From DASWJQ01 sp036397095 (GTDB taxonomy: Bacteria; Chloroflexota; Anaerolineae; Anaerolineales; E44-bin32): 64,000 nt of DNA. The stretch is taken from contig DASWJQ010000039.1 of NCBI GenBank assembly GCA_036397095.1, positions 7,494 through 71,493 of the forward strand. Reading direction: 5' to 3'. The translations under genes were made by a program, and so were the position numbers. Under the pieces are notes generated by a model, which worked only from the letters and a program-made list of their open reading frames with translations, was not told the origin of the DNA and did not search any database. Below, one piece after another: positions 23,107-31,958 of this stretch. Within the stretch, counting starts at the first letter, position 1; every line of letters starts with the position of its first letter.

Positions 23107-26100
23107 TCAGCGCGGAAAGCGCGTGAGCACAGTTGCTGGGGTCGGCACGGCCAACCGGTCGCCGATTTCCGCGCCTCGCCTTGACCCGTCATAGCCACCC
23201 TGGAAGATACCGATCGGGCTGTCGGGTTCGGTGTAGGCGAGTTCGAGGTACGCCTGCCCCAACAGGTAACCTTCCTTGTCAATGGCGCACGAAGTGACCC
23301 GTCCGATCACCCGGCCACGCCGGTCGACCACAGGGTCGCCGTAGTGAGCCATGCGCACCCCCTTGTCATTGAACCGAAACCGGACCACCTCAGCCTTGCG
23401 CTCAGCCTCCTGCGCCAGCACGGCCGACCGACCGATGAACCAGGGCTTATGCGTCTTAACATAGCCAATGAAGCCGGAGTCGCCGACCCCCAGATTCATC
23501 TCACCGGACATCTCATGGCCGTACAAGGGAAGTCCGGCCTCGGTCCGAAGTGAATCGCGCGCCCCCAGGCCCGTCGGCATCAGACCGAGCGGTTCGCCGG
23601 CCTGGAGCAGAGCCCGCCACAGGGCCGGCGCCTGCTCGGGGTGCACAAACAGCTCGTAGGCGATGCGCTCCCCCGTATAGCCCGTGCGGCTGACGATGAG
23701 GTCGATCCCGCCGAAGACTCCTTCCATCACGCCCGCCCATGGCAGACGGGTGAGCGCGGCAGCGCTTTCCTCCGAAGCGCCCAACGCCAGCAAAATAGCG
23801 CGGCTCTTCGGACCCTGCAGTGCCAGATCGACGCGTTGGTCCTTGCCCGCGGCCGGATCGCGCAGATTGCGCAGCCGGCAGCCACGGCCATACGCGCTCG
23901 CCCATGGCCGGTCAGGGTCAACCAACACCTGGCCGGCGTGCACGGCGCTGAGCCAGGCCCAATCCTTATCGTCATTGGCCGCGTTGACAACCACCAGGTA
24001 GCTCGCCGGTCGCCGGTAGATCATCAGGTCGTCAATGACATTCCCGGCCGGGTCAATGAATTGCGTGTAGTGCGACTGGCCGACCCGCAGCGCCAGCACA
24101 TCATTGCCCACAACCGAATCAAGAAAAGCAGCCGCGCCAGGTCCTTCGACGCCATACACACCCATGTGGCTGACATCGAACAACCCGGCGGCGGTGCGCA
24201 CCGCTTGGTGCTCCTCGACGACCGAGCTGTACCAGACCGGCATCTCCCAGCCGGCGAACGGCACCATCTTGGCGCCGGCCTCCAGGTGATCTTCGTAGAG
24301 CGCTGTCCGGCGGAGCTCCTCGGATTCACTCTGCTGCCAGGCAAAAGCGGGCAGAGCCTTAACCGAACCAGAGGCGCCAATGAACCATGGTTTGTCAAAA
24401 CCCTCGTGTTCGAAGTCCGCCTTGGGCGCCTTGGCCTGGCCGCCGACCTGGCGCACGACGACTGGACCTGGGATCTTGCGCTGTAGGTCGTCGGGGTCGA
24501 GCAGGACAAAACCATCCGACAGGTCCCGCAGCCAGGCCCGGGTCCAGGCGGCCGCCCCACTGGGAAGCGTGAGCAGCCAGCGGTCGGTCGTCTGGCGCTT
24601 GGCCCACAGCTCGGTCGCCTCCTCGATGCCGTTCAGGATTCCATGCGCCGTTTGGCCGGTTTCGACGGCGGACGGTCGCAGGCTGGTTGCCCAACGCAGA
24701 ACCGCATCGGCGTCATCCCCCTCGATCTCAAGTTCGGTGAAAGGTTCGGCCGCGACCGGGTCGTCCAGATAGTAGAAGTGAGGATAACCATGCTCGGGTG
24801 GATCGAAATCGATGCCGGCCGCCACGGCCATGTCGCGGATCTCGGATTTGGCCGCATGGAAGGCGTCGAACGGAACCTTGGCCCGGGCCACCTCGCGCTT
24901 ACGCTTGGCGTAGCTGTAGGGCTGGCAGGCCATCAGCAGTCGACCGATTACATCGCCAAGACGCCGGCTGGCGGCTTCATCGAAGCCGCGCTGGGTAATC
25001 CACGGGGTACCCAGCCGGACGCCGCTCGGATAGAGGGCCGAGCTGTCCCCGGGGATGGTATTGCGGTTGCACACGATGCCGGCCAGGTCCAGGATGCGGG
25101 CCGCCATGTCGCCCGACAGCTCAGTGCCATCGGACCCAACCACCGACTTGCAGTCGATATTGGTCAGATGCGTGTTGGTCCCGCCGAAGGCGATCCGGAG
25201 CCCTTGCGCCGCAATGCCCTCCGTCAGCGCCTGGCAGTTGTCGACCACTGCCTGCTGCATCTGCCGGAATGACTCGGTCTGGGCCAGCTTGAAGGTCAGC
25301 GCCTGCGCAGCAATCGTGTTGATGTGGGGACCACCCTGCTCGCCGGGGAAGACCGCCCGATCGAGCAACCGGGCCAGCTTCTTATCGGTCGTCAGCAGCG
25401 CGGCGCCGCGCGGCCCGCACAACGACTTGTGGGTGGTGAAGGAGATGACATGCGCATGGCCGACGGGTGATGGGTAGACGCCGGCCGCCACCAGGCCGGC
25501 CACATGGGCGATATCGGCCAGCAGGTAGGCGCCGACCGAGTCGGCAATCCGGCGGAACTCGGCCCAATCCACCGTCCACGGGTAGGACGAATAACCGCCA
25601 ATGATCAGTTTAGGTTTGTGCGCCTGGGCCAGGGCTGCCATTTGGTCGTAGTCGATGCGCTCGGTCTCAGGATCGACGGTGTAATGGACCGCCTGATAAT
25701 ACTTGCCGGAGCGGTTGACCGGCGAACCGTGCGACAGGTGGCCGCCATGCTTCAAGTCCATGCCGAGCACGGTTTGGCCCGGCTCGATCAGCGCGTGGTA
25801 CACGGCGTTGTTGGCCGGTCCACCGGACAGCGGCTGGACGTTGACATACAGATCGTCGGGGGTGACGCCGTTGGCGGCGAAGGCCTCGGCACAGCGCCGG
25901 CGGGCCAGGGCTTCGACGATATCAACGTACTCAACACCTTTGTAATAACGCGGATCCGAGTAGCGCCGGTAGTCGGCCAGCCGCGTTTCCAGGTCCAGGA
26001 TTTCGTCCTCGGAAAACCAGCGGCTGTCCTCGTCTGGATAGCCCTCGGCGTAAATGTTGTGAAAAGCCGTCGCCAGCAGCTCGAGGACGGCCTTGGGGGC

Positions 26101-26220
26101 GGTGCTCTCCGACGGAATCAAGATCAAGCGCCGGTACTGGCGCTCGGCTTCGAGTTCGGTCAATTGGTGTAAGGCGGGGTCAAGGTCCTGGAGCGTGCCG
26201 CGGGTGAGAAAGTCGGCCAT
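23107..26220 (-). CDS. glyA-gcvT: Fused serine hydroxymethyltransferase - aminomethyltransferase (GlyA-GcvT)
   Basis: A single 1037-aa frame. Residues ~1-490 are SHMT: LILIPSESTAP, SGGPANNAVY, DLKHGGHLSHGSPVN, LADIAHVAGLVAAGVYP and the PLP lysine K265 in SFTTHKSLCGPRG. Residues ~640-1037 are the glycine-cleavage T protein: VPFAGWEMPVWY, AGLFDVSHMG, GNVIDDLMIYR (with the conserved catalytic Asp), SRTGYTGE, GLGARDSLRTEAGLPLYGHE. A ~150-residue linker region (490-640) is of unknown fold. Both enzymes handle methylene-tetrahydrofolate, so the fusion would join serine-glycine interconversion to glycine cleavage. Start ATG 26220 follows AGGAG. No gcvH or gcvP nearby. The frame is uninterrupted over 3.1 kb, so this is not an assembly join of separate stops. 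Confidence 0.93.
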   Translation of the reverse strand: MADFLTRGTLQDLDPALHQLTELEAERQYRRLILIPSESTAPKAVLELLATAFHNIYAEGYPDEDSRWFSEDEILDLETRLADYRRYSDPRYYKGVEYVDIVEALARRRCAEAFAANGVTPDDLYVNVQPLSGGPANNAVYHALIEPGQTVLGMDLKHGGHLSHGSPVNRSGKYYQAVHYTVDPETERIDYDQMAALAQAHKPKLIIGGYSSYPWTVDWAEFRRIADSVGAYLLADIAHVAGLVAAGVYPSPVGHAHVISFTTHKSLCGPRGAALLTTDKKLARLLDRAVFPGEQGGPHINTIAAQALTFKLAQTESFRQMQQAVVDNCQALTEGIAAQGLRIAFGGTNTHLTNIDCKSVVGSDGTELSGDMAARILDLAGIVCNRNTIPGDSSALYPSGVRLGTPWITQRGFDEAASRRLGDVIGRLLMACQPYSYAKRKREVARAKVPFDAFHAAKSEIRDMAVAAGIDFDPPEHGYPHFYYLDDPVAAEPFTELEIEGDDADAVLRWATSLRPSAVETGQTAHGILNGIEEATELWAKRQTTDRWLLTLPSGAAAWTRAWLRDLSDGFVLLDPDDLQRKIPGPVVVRQVGGQAKAPKADFEHEGFDKPWFIGASGSVKALPAFAWQQSESEELRRTALYEDHLEAGAKMVPFAGWEMPVWYSSVVEEHQAVRTAAGLFDVSHMGVYGVEGPGAAAFLDSVVGNDVLALRVGQSHYTQFIDPAGNVIDDLMIYRRPASYLVVVNAANDDKDWAWLSAVHAGQVLVDPDRPWASAYGRGCRLRNLRDPAAGKDQRVDLALQGPKSRAILLALGASEESAAALTRLPWAGVMEGVFGGIDLIVSRTGYTGERIAYELFVHPEQAPALWRALLQAGEPLGLMPTGLGARDSLRTEAGLPLYGHEMSGEMNLGVGDSGFIGYVKTHKPWFIGRSAVLAQEAERKAEVVRFRFNDKGVRMAHYGDPVVDRRGRVIGRVTSCAIDKEGYLLGQAYLELAYTEPDSPIGIFQGGYDGSRRGAEIGDRLAVPTPATVLTRFPR

Positions 26221-26638
26221 CGAGTCTCCTGGGGCAGTGGCAGGTGGGATCGAAAGCAGGAAAGGCCCCGCGCGTCATTCTATGCCCCGGGCAGGGGGTG
26301 GTCAAGAAGGGATGGGGATTGGGGAGTAGGGATTGGGGATTGGGGATTCGTGAGTAGGGAGTGGTGAGAGGTGATAAGTGACAAGGGAAAGGTCGTACAT
26401 GACCCAGGCAGATGGTTATGCGATTCGTCTTGCGCTCCCCCCATTCAGTAGGAGGCCGCCCCGTCGCTCCTCCCAAGAGGAATGCCGTTTGAGTCTTCGT
26501 GCCTTTGTGTTATCAGCATTTGATCTTGCTGACCGCTGATCGCTGAATGTTGACAGCTTATCGCTTGGTGCCTGGCGCTTGGCGCCCGGCGCTTGGTGCT
26601 TGGTGCCTGGCGCTCGGCGCCTGGCGCCTGGCGCACGC
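26221..26638. repeat. Intergenic repeat block (GGGGATT heptamers; CTTGGTGCCTGGCG units)
   Basis: Two low-complexity segments fill this 418-bp gap. At 26313-26390 GGGGATT/GGGAGTA heptamer-like units lead into GTGATAAGTGACAAGGG, matching the block at 2505. At 26562-26634 there are head-to-tail units of the CTTGGTGCCTGGCG/GGCGCCTGGCGC type. Open frames here are repeat translations and I do not count them as genes. Confidence 0.75.
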
Positions 26639-28204
26639 TTACTCCAGCCCCGGTACCGGCCCGCCCTCAAACACCCACAGGTCGAACAGGTCGTCGAGCT
26701 GGCAGCCGCAGGTCGCCTCAGCGCTACGTTCGAAATCGGCGGAACTGGCGATCAGGTAACGGTATTCCTGGAAGAAGCTGCGCAGGAAATCGAAGAAGAC
26801 GTCGTCGCCAAGCTCCTGGCGCAGCGCGTCGTAAAATAACGACCCCTTGAGGTAGACGAACAAACCGTACTCTCGACCGCCGTACTCACCGACACCCCGT
26901 CCGATCGGCATGTCCGGCTGCGGGTGCGTGCGCAAAGCATCGCGGTGGTCGGACAGGTAGCCGGTGTAACGGCCCGTCCCGATGGATCGCTCGTAGTACA
27001 GCGCGGTGGCGTAGGTGGCAAAGGCTTCATCCAGCCACGGCTCGGCAATCTGGTCATCGCCGACCAGCCCATAGAACCACTGATGCGCCACCTCGTGAAC
27101 AACCGGCTCGATCACCCACGAACCGCCCAACGTGCCAACCGTCACCAGCGATGGGTACTCGATGCCGCCATACGCTCCCGGAACATCGACAATGTCCAGC
27201 TCGGTGTAGGGATAGGGCCCAACCAGCTCCGTCAGCAGCCCGACCTGGATGCGGGCCGCTTGCAGGACCTTGTCGAACTCGAATTCGTGCTGCGGCAGCA
27301 CCCACACCCGTATCGCCACCCCGTTGGACGTCGTCTCCTCCATCACCAGACTGCCGAGGGCAAAGGCGAAGTCGCGCACCGGGCCGGAGACATAGGTCAC
27401 GGCAACTTGGCCATCTTCCACCGGCTGGCGGGTGATCTCGGTCCCGGTGGCCACCAACGCCAAGTCGTCAGGCACCGTCAGTTCGACCCGGTAGCCGGCC
27501 ACCGCCGAGGTCGTGGTGTCCCCGCCCGGTGGGGCGTCGGCCACCTGCCAGGCGCCGTCGAGGCGCAGCGGGACCAACGGGTAGAACGTCGGGGCGAACA
27601 GCACACCCTCGGTGATGCCAAATCGGTGCGGCGTCGATCCGCCGATCGGCCCCTCGGCCACGACGCGGAAGGGCACGCTCACATCGACCGAATCACCGGC
27701 GGCCAGCGGCGCCGGCAGGGAGTAGCGCATCGCCAGTCCGCCGCCCAACGGCTCGCCCTGCACCACCGCACCGCCAATCGCCGCCGGCCCGGCAGTCATG
27801 CTTGCCCGGTACTGGTCATTGTTGGGCCACAACATAACCACCAGATCTTCCAGCATGTCAGGCCCCGGATGGCGGTAGACAATGCGGGCCACTCCCTCGA
27901 TCTCGGCCTGGCTGGTGCGGCCTTCGAACACGACGCGGGCTTGAATGGAGTAGGCGGTCGCTGCGTCCAACAAGGCAACATCCTCAACGAAAGCCTCAAG
28001 CATGGCCGCCCGCTGATCCTCATCCTCGAGGGCCGCCGGCGTCATCGCCAGCGTCGGCAGCGGTCGAGGGGTGCGGGTGGCGGTCGGCGCGTGCGTCGCA
28101 GGATCCGGGTCCAAAACCGGCGTGACCGTTGCCTGTCCCAATGGAAACTGGCTGCAGGCCAGCAGGGCAGTCCCGACCGCCAGCAATGCCATCAGCTTGC
28201 GCAT
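26639..28204 (-). CDS. M1-family metallopeptidase lipoprotein
   Basis: 521 aa from ATG 28204 (GGAGG upstream). A longer in-frame start at 28318 would run through the tRNA gene and is rejected. A lipoprotein signal ends LLAC (Cys ~17), followed by a Pro/Thr-rich linker. The zinc site is HEVAH (370-374) with E393 in WLDEAFATY, the exact HExxH-x18-E spacing of M1 aminopeptidases. The exopeptidase GAMEN-type motif appears as GGIEYPS (PGAYGGIEYPSLV), as in several bacterial M1 relatives. N-terminal beta domain ~60-300. Likely an extracytoplasmic peptidase; compact compared with PepN because the C-terminal helical repeats are short. Confidence 0.88.
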   Translation of the reverse strand: MRKLMALLAVGTALLACSQFPLGQATVTPVLDPDPATHAPTATRTPRPLPTLAMTPAALEDEDQRAAMLEAFVEDVALLDAATAYSIQARVVFEGRTSQAEIEGVARIVYRHPGPDMLEDLVVMLWPNNDQYRASMTAGPAAIGGAVVQGEPLGGGLAMRYSLPAPLAAGDSVDVSVPFRVVAEGPIGGSTPHRFGITEGVLFAPTFYPLVPLRLDGAWQVADAPPGGDTTTSAVAGYRVELTVPDDLALVATGTEITRQPVEDGQVAVTYVSGPVRDFAFALGSLVMEETTSNGVAIRVWVLPQHEFEFDKVLQAARIQVGLLTELVGPYPYTELDIVDVPGAYGGIEYPSLVTVGTLGGSWVIEPVVHEVAHQWFYGLVGDDQIAEPWLDEAFATYATALYYERSIGTGRYTGYLSDHRDALRTHPQPDMPIGRGVGEYGGREYGLFVYLKGSLFYDALRQELGDDVFFDFLRSFFQEYRYLIASSADFERSAEATCGCQLDDLFDLWVFEGGPVPGLE

Positions 28205-28259
28205 GCCGCCTCCATCTCTCGCCTTGTGAAGAAAACGGCGCCCGCTTGGGACGCCGCAG

Positions 28260-28333
28260 TGGGCGGAACAGGGCTCGAACCTGCGACCTCTTCCTTGTAA
28301 GGGAAGCGCTCTAACCAACTGAGCTATCCGCCC
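28260..28333 (-). tRNA. tRNA-Val (anticodon UAC)
   Basis: On the minus strand the 74-nt cloverleaf begins GGGCGGATAGCTCAG and ends TCCGCCCA. Acceptor arm GGGCGGA/TCCGCCC, D arm around AGCTCAGTTGGTTAGAGC, anticodon arm CTTCC-CTTACAA-GGAAG with anticodon TAC, T arm with GGTTCGAGCC. CCA is not encoded. It lies 55 bp upstream of the M1 peptidase start on the same strand. Confidence 0.95.
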
Positions 28334-28402
28334 ACCCCATTATAGCCATAGACCCCAACACAGGTCGGCCAGACACCGGACCCAGGACTCTCTTAGACTA
28401 CA

Positions 28403-29143
28403 ATGGTACGTCTCATTTCGTTCGGTCGATCCCACCCGGAGCCGTTTCGACCCACCTTGGCCCTCGCACTGGCAACCGCCGCAATCGTCCTGCTTGTCTG
28501 GGAACTGTACATCTGTGAGGGTGCCCACCTGGGTCGCCGCTTCGTGGTTTGGCTCTACGATCTGACGGCTGATCGCTACAATCAGATCAAAGGGTTCGAT
28601 AGGGCCTGGGAGAAGCGCTTCCTAGGTGAGCCCGTCGCCCAGGTCATTGGAACGCTGCCCGGTGCCAGGCTGCTCGACGCCGGCGCCGGCACCGGCCGGC
28701 TCGCCTGGGCCCTGGAGGCCGGCGGGAACTATGCCGCACCTATTGTCTGCCTCGAACCCTCCCGACCGATGATCGGCCGCCAGCTGCCGACGGACGGTCG
28801 TGTGCGGCGCGATTGGGCGCAGGGAACACTCGAACGGCTGCCCTTTGACAACGCGACCTTTGACCTGGTTAGCAGCCTGGAGGTGCTCGAATTCACCCCC
28901 AGCCCACGCCATACGCTGGCCGAACTTGTACGTGTGCTGCGCCCCGGCGGTTGGCTGTTGGTCACCAACCGCATCGGCTGGCAGGCGCCGCTGATCCTGG
29001 GCCGTACCTGCCCCCGCGGCCGCTTCGCCCAGATGCTGGCCGGCCATGGCCTGACCGAGGTGGAAGTCTTCCCATGGCAGAAGGACTATGACCTGGCCTG
29101 GGCGCGCAAGCCAGACGCCCTGCCGGAGGTTGAGCTCCCATGA
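28403..29143 (+). CDS. SAM-dependent class I methyltransferase with N-terminal membrane segment
   Basis: 246 aa as read from ATG 28403. A hydrophobic segment (LALALATAAIVLLVWELYI, ~19-37) precedes a Rossmann methyltransferase domain: motif I LLDAGAGTGRLAW (~90-102), acidic loop CLEP, post I LERLPFDNATFDLVSSLEVLEF and the HTLAELVRVLRPGGWLLVTN motif. Resembles UbiE/MenG-like or generic methyltransf_11 enzymes; the substrate is unknown. TACAAT overlaps the proposed ATG (28399-28404), so if that is the -10 box the real start must be further in, for example TTG at 28457. Stop overlaps the next start (ATGA), implying coupling with the FAH-family gene. Confidence 0.82.
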   Translation: MVRLISFGRSHPEPFRPTLALALATAAIVLLVWELYICEGAHLGRRFVVWLYDLTADRYNQIKGFDRAWEKRFLGEPVAQVIGTLPGARLLDAGAGTGRLAWALEAGGNYAAPIVCLEPSRPMIGRQLPTDGRVRRDWAQGTLERLPFDNATFDLVSSLEVLEFTPSPRHTLAELVRVLRPGGWLLVTNRIGWQAPLILGRTCPRGRFAQMLAGHGLTEVEVFPWQKDYDLAWARKPDALPEVELP

Positions 29144-29928
29144 AGATCCTGCGTTACCGCACCCAAGCCGACCCGGCGCCGCAGTGGGGCTGGCTCGATG
29201 AAGACAAAGTTGGGGCCCTCGACGGTTCGCCGTTCGAGAGCTACCGGCGCCGGGATGCCAAGACCCCCCTGGCAACGGTCGAGATCTTGCCAGCGTCCTC
29301 GCCCAGCAAGATCATCTGCGTCGGCCGCAACTATGCAGCCCATGCCGCCGAGCACGACTCCGAAGTTCCATCGCTGCCGCTGTTGTTTCTCAAGCCACCC
29401 AGCAGTCTGCTGGCCCATGGCCAGCCGATCCTGCTCCCTCCGCAATCGTCGCGCGTCGAACACGAAGCCGAGCTGGCCATTGTGATCGGGCGCGGCGGCC
29501 GTTGGATCCACCCGGACTCGGTCGACCAGATGATCCTTGGCTACACCATCGCCAACGACGTTACTGCCCGCGACCTGCAGCGGGCCGATGGCCAGTGGAC
29601 ACGCGGCAAAGGGTTCGATACTTTCTGTCCGATTGGACCCTGGATCGAGACCGAACTCGATCCGGCCGACAGCTTGATCACCTGCACCGTGAATGGCTTG
29701 CCGCGCCAGATGGGCTCGACGCGCGACATGATCTATCCGGCACGCCAGCTGATCGCCTTCGCCTCCTCGGTCATGTCGCTGGCCGCCGGTGACGTTATCC
29801 TGACCGGTACGCCAAGCGGCGTCGGCCCGCTGCAGCCGGGCGACGAGGTTAACGTCGAGATCGAGGGGATTGGCCTGCTGACCAATCCGGTGGAGGCCGA
29901 CACCCAGACCAGGCCGCCTGGATACTGA
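29140..29928 (+). CDS. Fumarylacetoacetate hydrolase-family protein
   Basis: 262 aa. Complete FAH-family C-terminal fold: KIICVGRNYAAHAAEH, LFLKPPSSL, the metal-binding VEHEAELAIVIG (ExE) and downstream NDVTARDLQR, then KGFDTFCPIGPWI and VILTGTPSGVGPLQPGDEV. Members hydrolyse or hydrate beta-diketo acids (acylpyruvases, 2-hydroxyhepta-dienedioate isomerases, oxaloacetate decarboxylase-like). Which reaction applies cannot be told from sequence. Starts at ATG 29140 overlapping the methyltransferase stop; 12 bp before dCTP deaminase, so probably one transcript. Confidence 0.9.
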   Translation: MKILRYRTQADPAPQWGWLDEDKVGALDGSPFESYRRRDAKTPLATVEILPASSPSKIICVGRNYAAHAAEHDSEVPSLPLLFLKPPSSLLAHGQPILLPPQSSRVEHEAELAIVIGRGGRWIHPDSVDQMILGYTIANDVTARDLQRADGQWTRGKGFDTFCPIGPWIETELDPADSLITCTVNGLPRQMGSTRDMIYPARQLIAFASSVMSLAAGDVILTGTPSGVGPLQPGDEVNVEIEGIGLLTNPVEADTQTRPPGY

Positions 29929-29940
29929 GAGGAGCGCTGC

Positions 29941-30495
29941 ATGGGACTCAAGCCAGATCACTGGATCACCAAGATGGCCCGGGAACACAAGATGATTGAG
30001 CCGTTCGTTGAGGGTCAGGTCCGCGATGGGGTTATCTCGTACGGGGTGTCATCCTATGGGTACGACATCCGCGTCGCCGACGAGTTCAAGATCTTCACCA
30101 ATGTCTTCTCGGCTGTGGTCGACCCGAAACAGTTCGACAGCCGGTCGATGGTCGATTTCCGGGGTGAAGTTTGCACGATCCCTCCGAACTCATTTGCGCT
30201 GGCACGCACGGTCGAGTACTTCCGCATCCCGCGCTCGGTCCTGACGGTTTGCTTGGGCAAGTCAACCTACGCCCGCTGCGGCATCATCGTCAACGTCACC
30301 CCGTTCGAGCCGGAGTGGGAAGGGTTCGTCACACTCGAGATCTCCAACACCACGCCGCTGCCGGCGCGCATTTACGCCAACGAGGGCATCGCCCAGGTCC
30401 TTTTCTTCGAAGGGGACGAGACTTGTTCCGTCTCCTATGCCGACAAGAAGGGGAAGTATCAATCCCAACAGCGCATCGAACTGCCCCGGTTGTGA
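29941..30495 (+). CDS. dcd: dCTP deaminase
   Basis: 184 aa, full length for Dcd. It converts dCTP to dUTP in dTMP synthesis. Key sequence: YGYDIRVADEFKIF, LTVCLGKSTYARCGIIVNVTP, the catalytic Glu in TPFEPEWEGFVTLEISN, and IYANEGIAQVLFFEG. The C-terminal YADKKGKYQSQ segment is the nucleotide-closing tail. GAGAGGAG precedes ATG 29941. Whether it is mono- or bifunctional (deaminase plus dUTPase) is not decidable by eye. Confidence 0.95.
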   Translation: MGLKPDHWITKMAREHKMIEPFVEGQVRDGVISYGVSSYGYDIRVADEFKIFTNVFSAVVDPKQFDSRSMVDFRGEVCTIPPNSFALARTVEYFRIPRSVLTVCLGKSTYARCGIIVNVTPFEPEWEGFVTLEISNTTPLPARIYANEGIAQVLFFEGDETCSVSYADKKGKYQSQQRIELPRL

Positions 30496-30582
30496 GCCGG
30501 CCCGCCGCGCTGCCCGGTCCGACGAAATGGGGCAACAGCCATTCATAGCCCAGGTACGAGGGATACGGAAAGCACAAACGCC

Positions 30583-30963
30583 ATGACCAATCCACGCACG
30601 ATCATCGCCGTTGGTGCGCTGGCCGCCCTGTTGGCGGTGACGCTGGGCGCGTTCGGGGCCCATGCGCTGCGGCCGCGTTTCGAGGCCGAGCCGCGCCTGG
30701 CCGACACTTATCAGACCGCGGTCCGCTATCACTTCTACCACGCGCTGGCACTGGTGGCGGTCGGGGTTGTGGCCGCCCTATGGCCCTCCCAATTGCTGAG
30801 CTACGCCGCCTGGGCCTTTCTCGGCGGTCTACTTCTGTTTTCGGGCAGCCTTTACCTGCTCAGCCTGACCGGCGCCAGTTGGCTGGGGATGGTGGCCCCC
30901 ATCGGCGGGCTGGCCTATGTGGCCGGTTGGGGTTTGTTGGCCGCCGCCGCGCTGCGAGGCTAG
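30583..30963 (+). CDS. DUF423 membrane protein (YgdD-like)
   Basis: 126 aa with four hydrophobic helices. The family pattern LAVTLGAFGAHAL, TYQTAVRYHFYHALALVAVG, FSGSLYLLSLTG and GMVAPIGGLAYVAGW is clear. Function of DUF423 proteins is unknown; they are widespread inner-membrane proteins. Five bases separate its stop from the GTG of the next gene. Confidence 0.88.
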   Translation: MTNPRTIIAVGALAALLAVTLGAFGAHALRPRFEAEPRLADTYQTAVRYHFYHALALVAVGVVAALWPSQLLSYAAWAFLGGLLLFSGSLYLLSLTGASWLGMVAPIGGLAYVAGWGLLAAAALRG

Positions 30964-30968
30964 CGGCG

Positions 30969-31856
30969 GTGCCAGACGCAGACCGCGCCGGGCAATCCGG
31001 CCCGCTCGCTCCGCTCGTTGTGCTCCTGACCCAGGACCTTTTCCTGCAGCCGCGTTTTAGCGATGTCCTGCACGCGGCCGGCTTCCGGCTGCAAGTCGTA
31101 GAGTCACCGGCCGACCTGTCGGCCGAAGGCGAGGTATCCGACCGGCCGGTGCCACTGACCGAGCCACTGACTGGCGCCGATGCCGGACTGGTGCGGACGT
31201 TGACCGAATGGCGGCCGGCGCTGATGCTTGTCGATCTGACTGCCGGGGGCCTGCCCTGGGCGCGCTGGATCCACACGCTCAAGACCTCGGCCGCCACCCG
31301 CCGCATTCCCATCCTGGCATTCGGTCCGCATGTGGAGGCCGACAAGCTGGCGCAGGCCAAACTGGCCGGCGCCGATCGTGCGCTGCCTCGTGGGCAAATG
31401 GTGCGCCAGCTGGCCGAATTGGCCCAGCGTTATGCTCGCACCGATGACCTGGGGCGCTTGCGCTCGGGCTGCCGCCAGCCTTTGTCCGAGCTGGCCCGCC
31501 AGGGGGTCCAACTGCACAACGCCGGTGAGTACTTCGAGGCCCACGAGGCGCTCGAGCATGCCTGGCTGCAGATGCAGGACGAAGCCGGCTACCTATACCG
31601 GGCGCTGCTCCAGGTGACCGTCGCCTACCTACACATCGAGCGCGGGAATTACCGGGGCGCCAGCAAGATGCTGCTGCGCATCCGTCAATGGCTCGACCCG
31701 CTGCCGGACGAATGCCGCGGCGTCGACGTGGTTGCATTGAAGGCGATGGTCGAAGAGCTGCGCCAGGAGGTGCAGCGGGTCGGTCCCGACGGATTGGATC
31801 AGCTGGACCGCAATTTGCTTCGGCCCTTCCCTATTGAATTACCGCCCTCGAAATGA
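30969..31856 (+). CDS. Receiver-like domain fused to DUF309
   Basis: 295 aa from a GTG at 30969, 5 nt after the DUF423 stop; no ATG gives a sensible start. Residues ~15-160 resemble a response-regulator receiver (LVVLLTQDLFLQPRF, PALMLVDLTAGGLPWARWIHTLKT, IPILAFGPHVEADKLAQAKLAGADRALPR): the D in VDLTAG is at the phospho-acceptor place, but the K of KP appears as R. Residues ~190-265 are a DUF309 domain: ELARQGVQLHNAGEYFEAHEALEHAW, LLQVTVAYLHIERGNYRGA. DUF309 is a small helical domain of unknown role with a conserved HE pair. The combination is unusual. Confidence 0.75.
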   Translation: MPDADRAGQSGPLAPLVVLLTQDLFLQPRFSDVLHAAGFRLQVVESPADLSAEGEVSDRPVPLTEPLTGADAGLVRTLTEWRPALMLVDLTAGGLPWARWIHTLKTSAATRRIPILAFGPHVEADKLAQAKLAGADRALPRGQMVRQLAELAQRYARTDDLGRLRSGCRQPLSELARQGVQLHNAGEYFEAHEALEHAWLQMQDEAGYLYRALLQVTVAYLHIERGNYRGASKMLLRIRQWLDPLPDECRGVDVVALKAMVEELRQEVQRVGPDGLDQLDRNLLRPFPIELPPSK

Positions 31857-31884
31857 ATGCCTCGGTCGCCTGCAATTAATCGGT

Positions 31885-31912
31885 GTAGGGACGTTGTATA
31901 CAACGTCCCTAC
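31885..31912. repeat. 28-bp perfect palindrome (GTAGGGACGTTGTA half-site)
   Basis: GTAGGGACGTTGTA followed by its exact reverse complement TACAACGTCCCTAC. It lies 28 bp after the DUF309 gene stop and 46 bp beyond the stop of the opposing oxidase gene. Identical to the copy at 63369-63396. Confidence 0.9.
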
Positions 31913-31958
31913 AGGGTTCGGTTGAAGCCGGGGTCCGGAAACCGCGCCAAGTATTGCG

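Noticed and set aside
26416..26850. Small open frames rich in APGAKRQ- or GAWRLAPGA-type strings
   Set aside because: Direct translations of the CTTGGTGCCTGGCG tandem repeat; no gene signals.
28205..28318. N-terminal extension of the M1 peptidase to base 28318
   Set aside because: It would read through the tRNA-Val gene, and the lipoprotein signal begins at 28204 with a good ribosome site.
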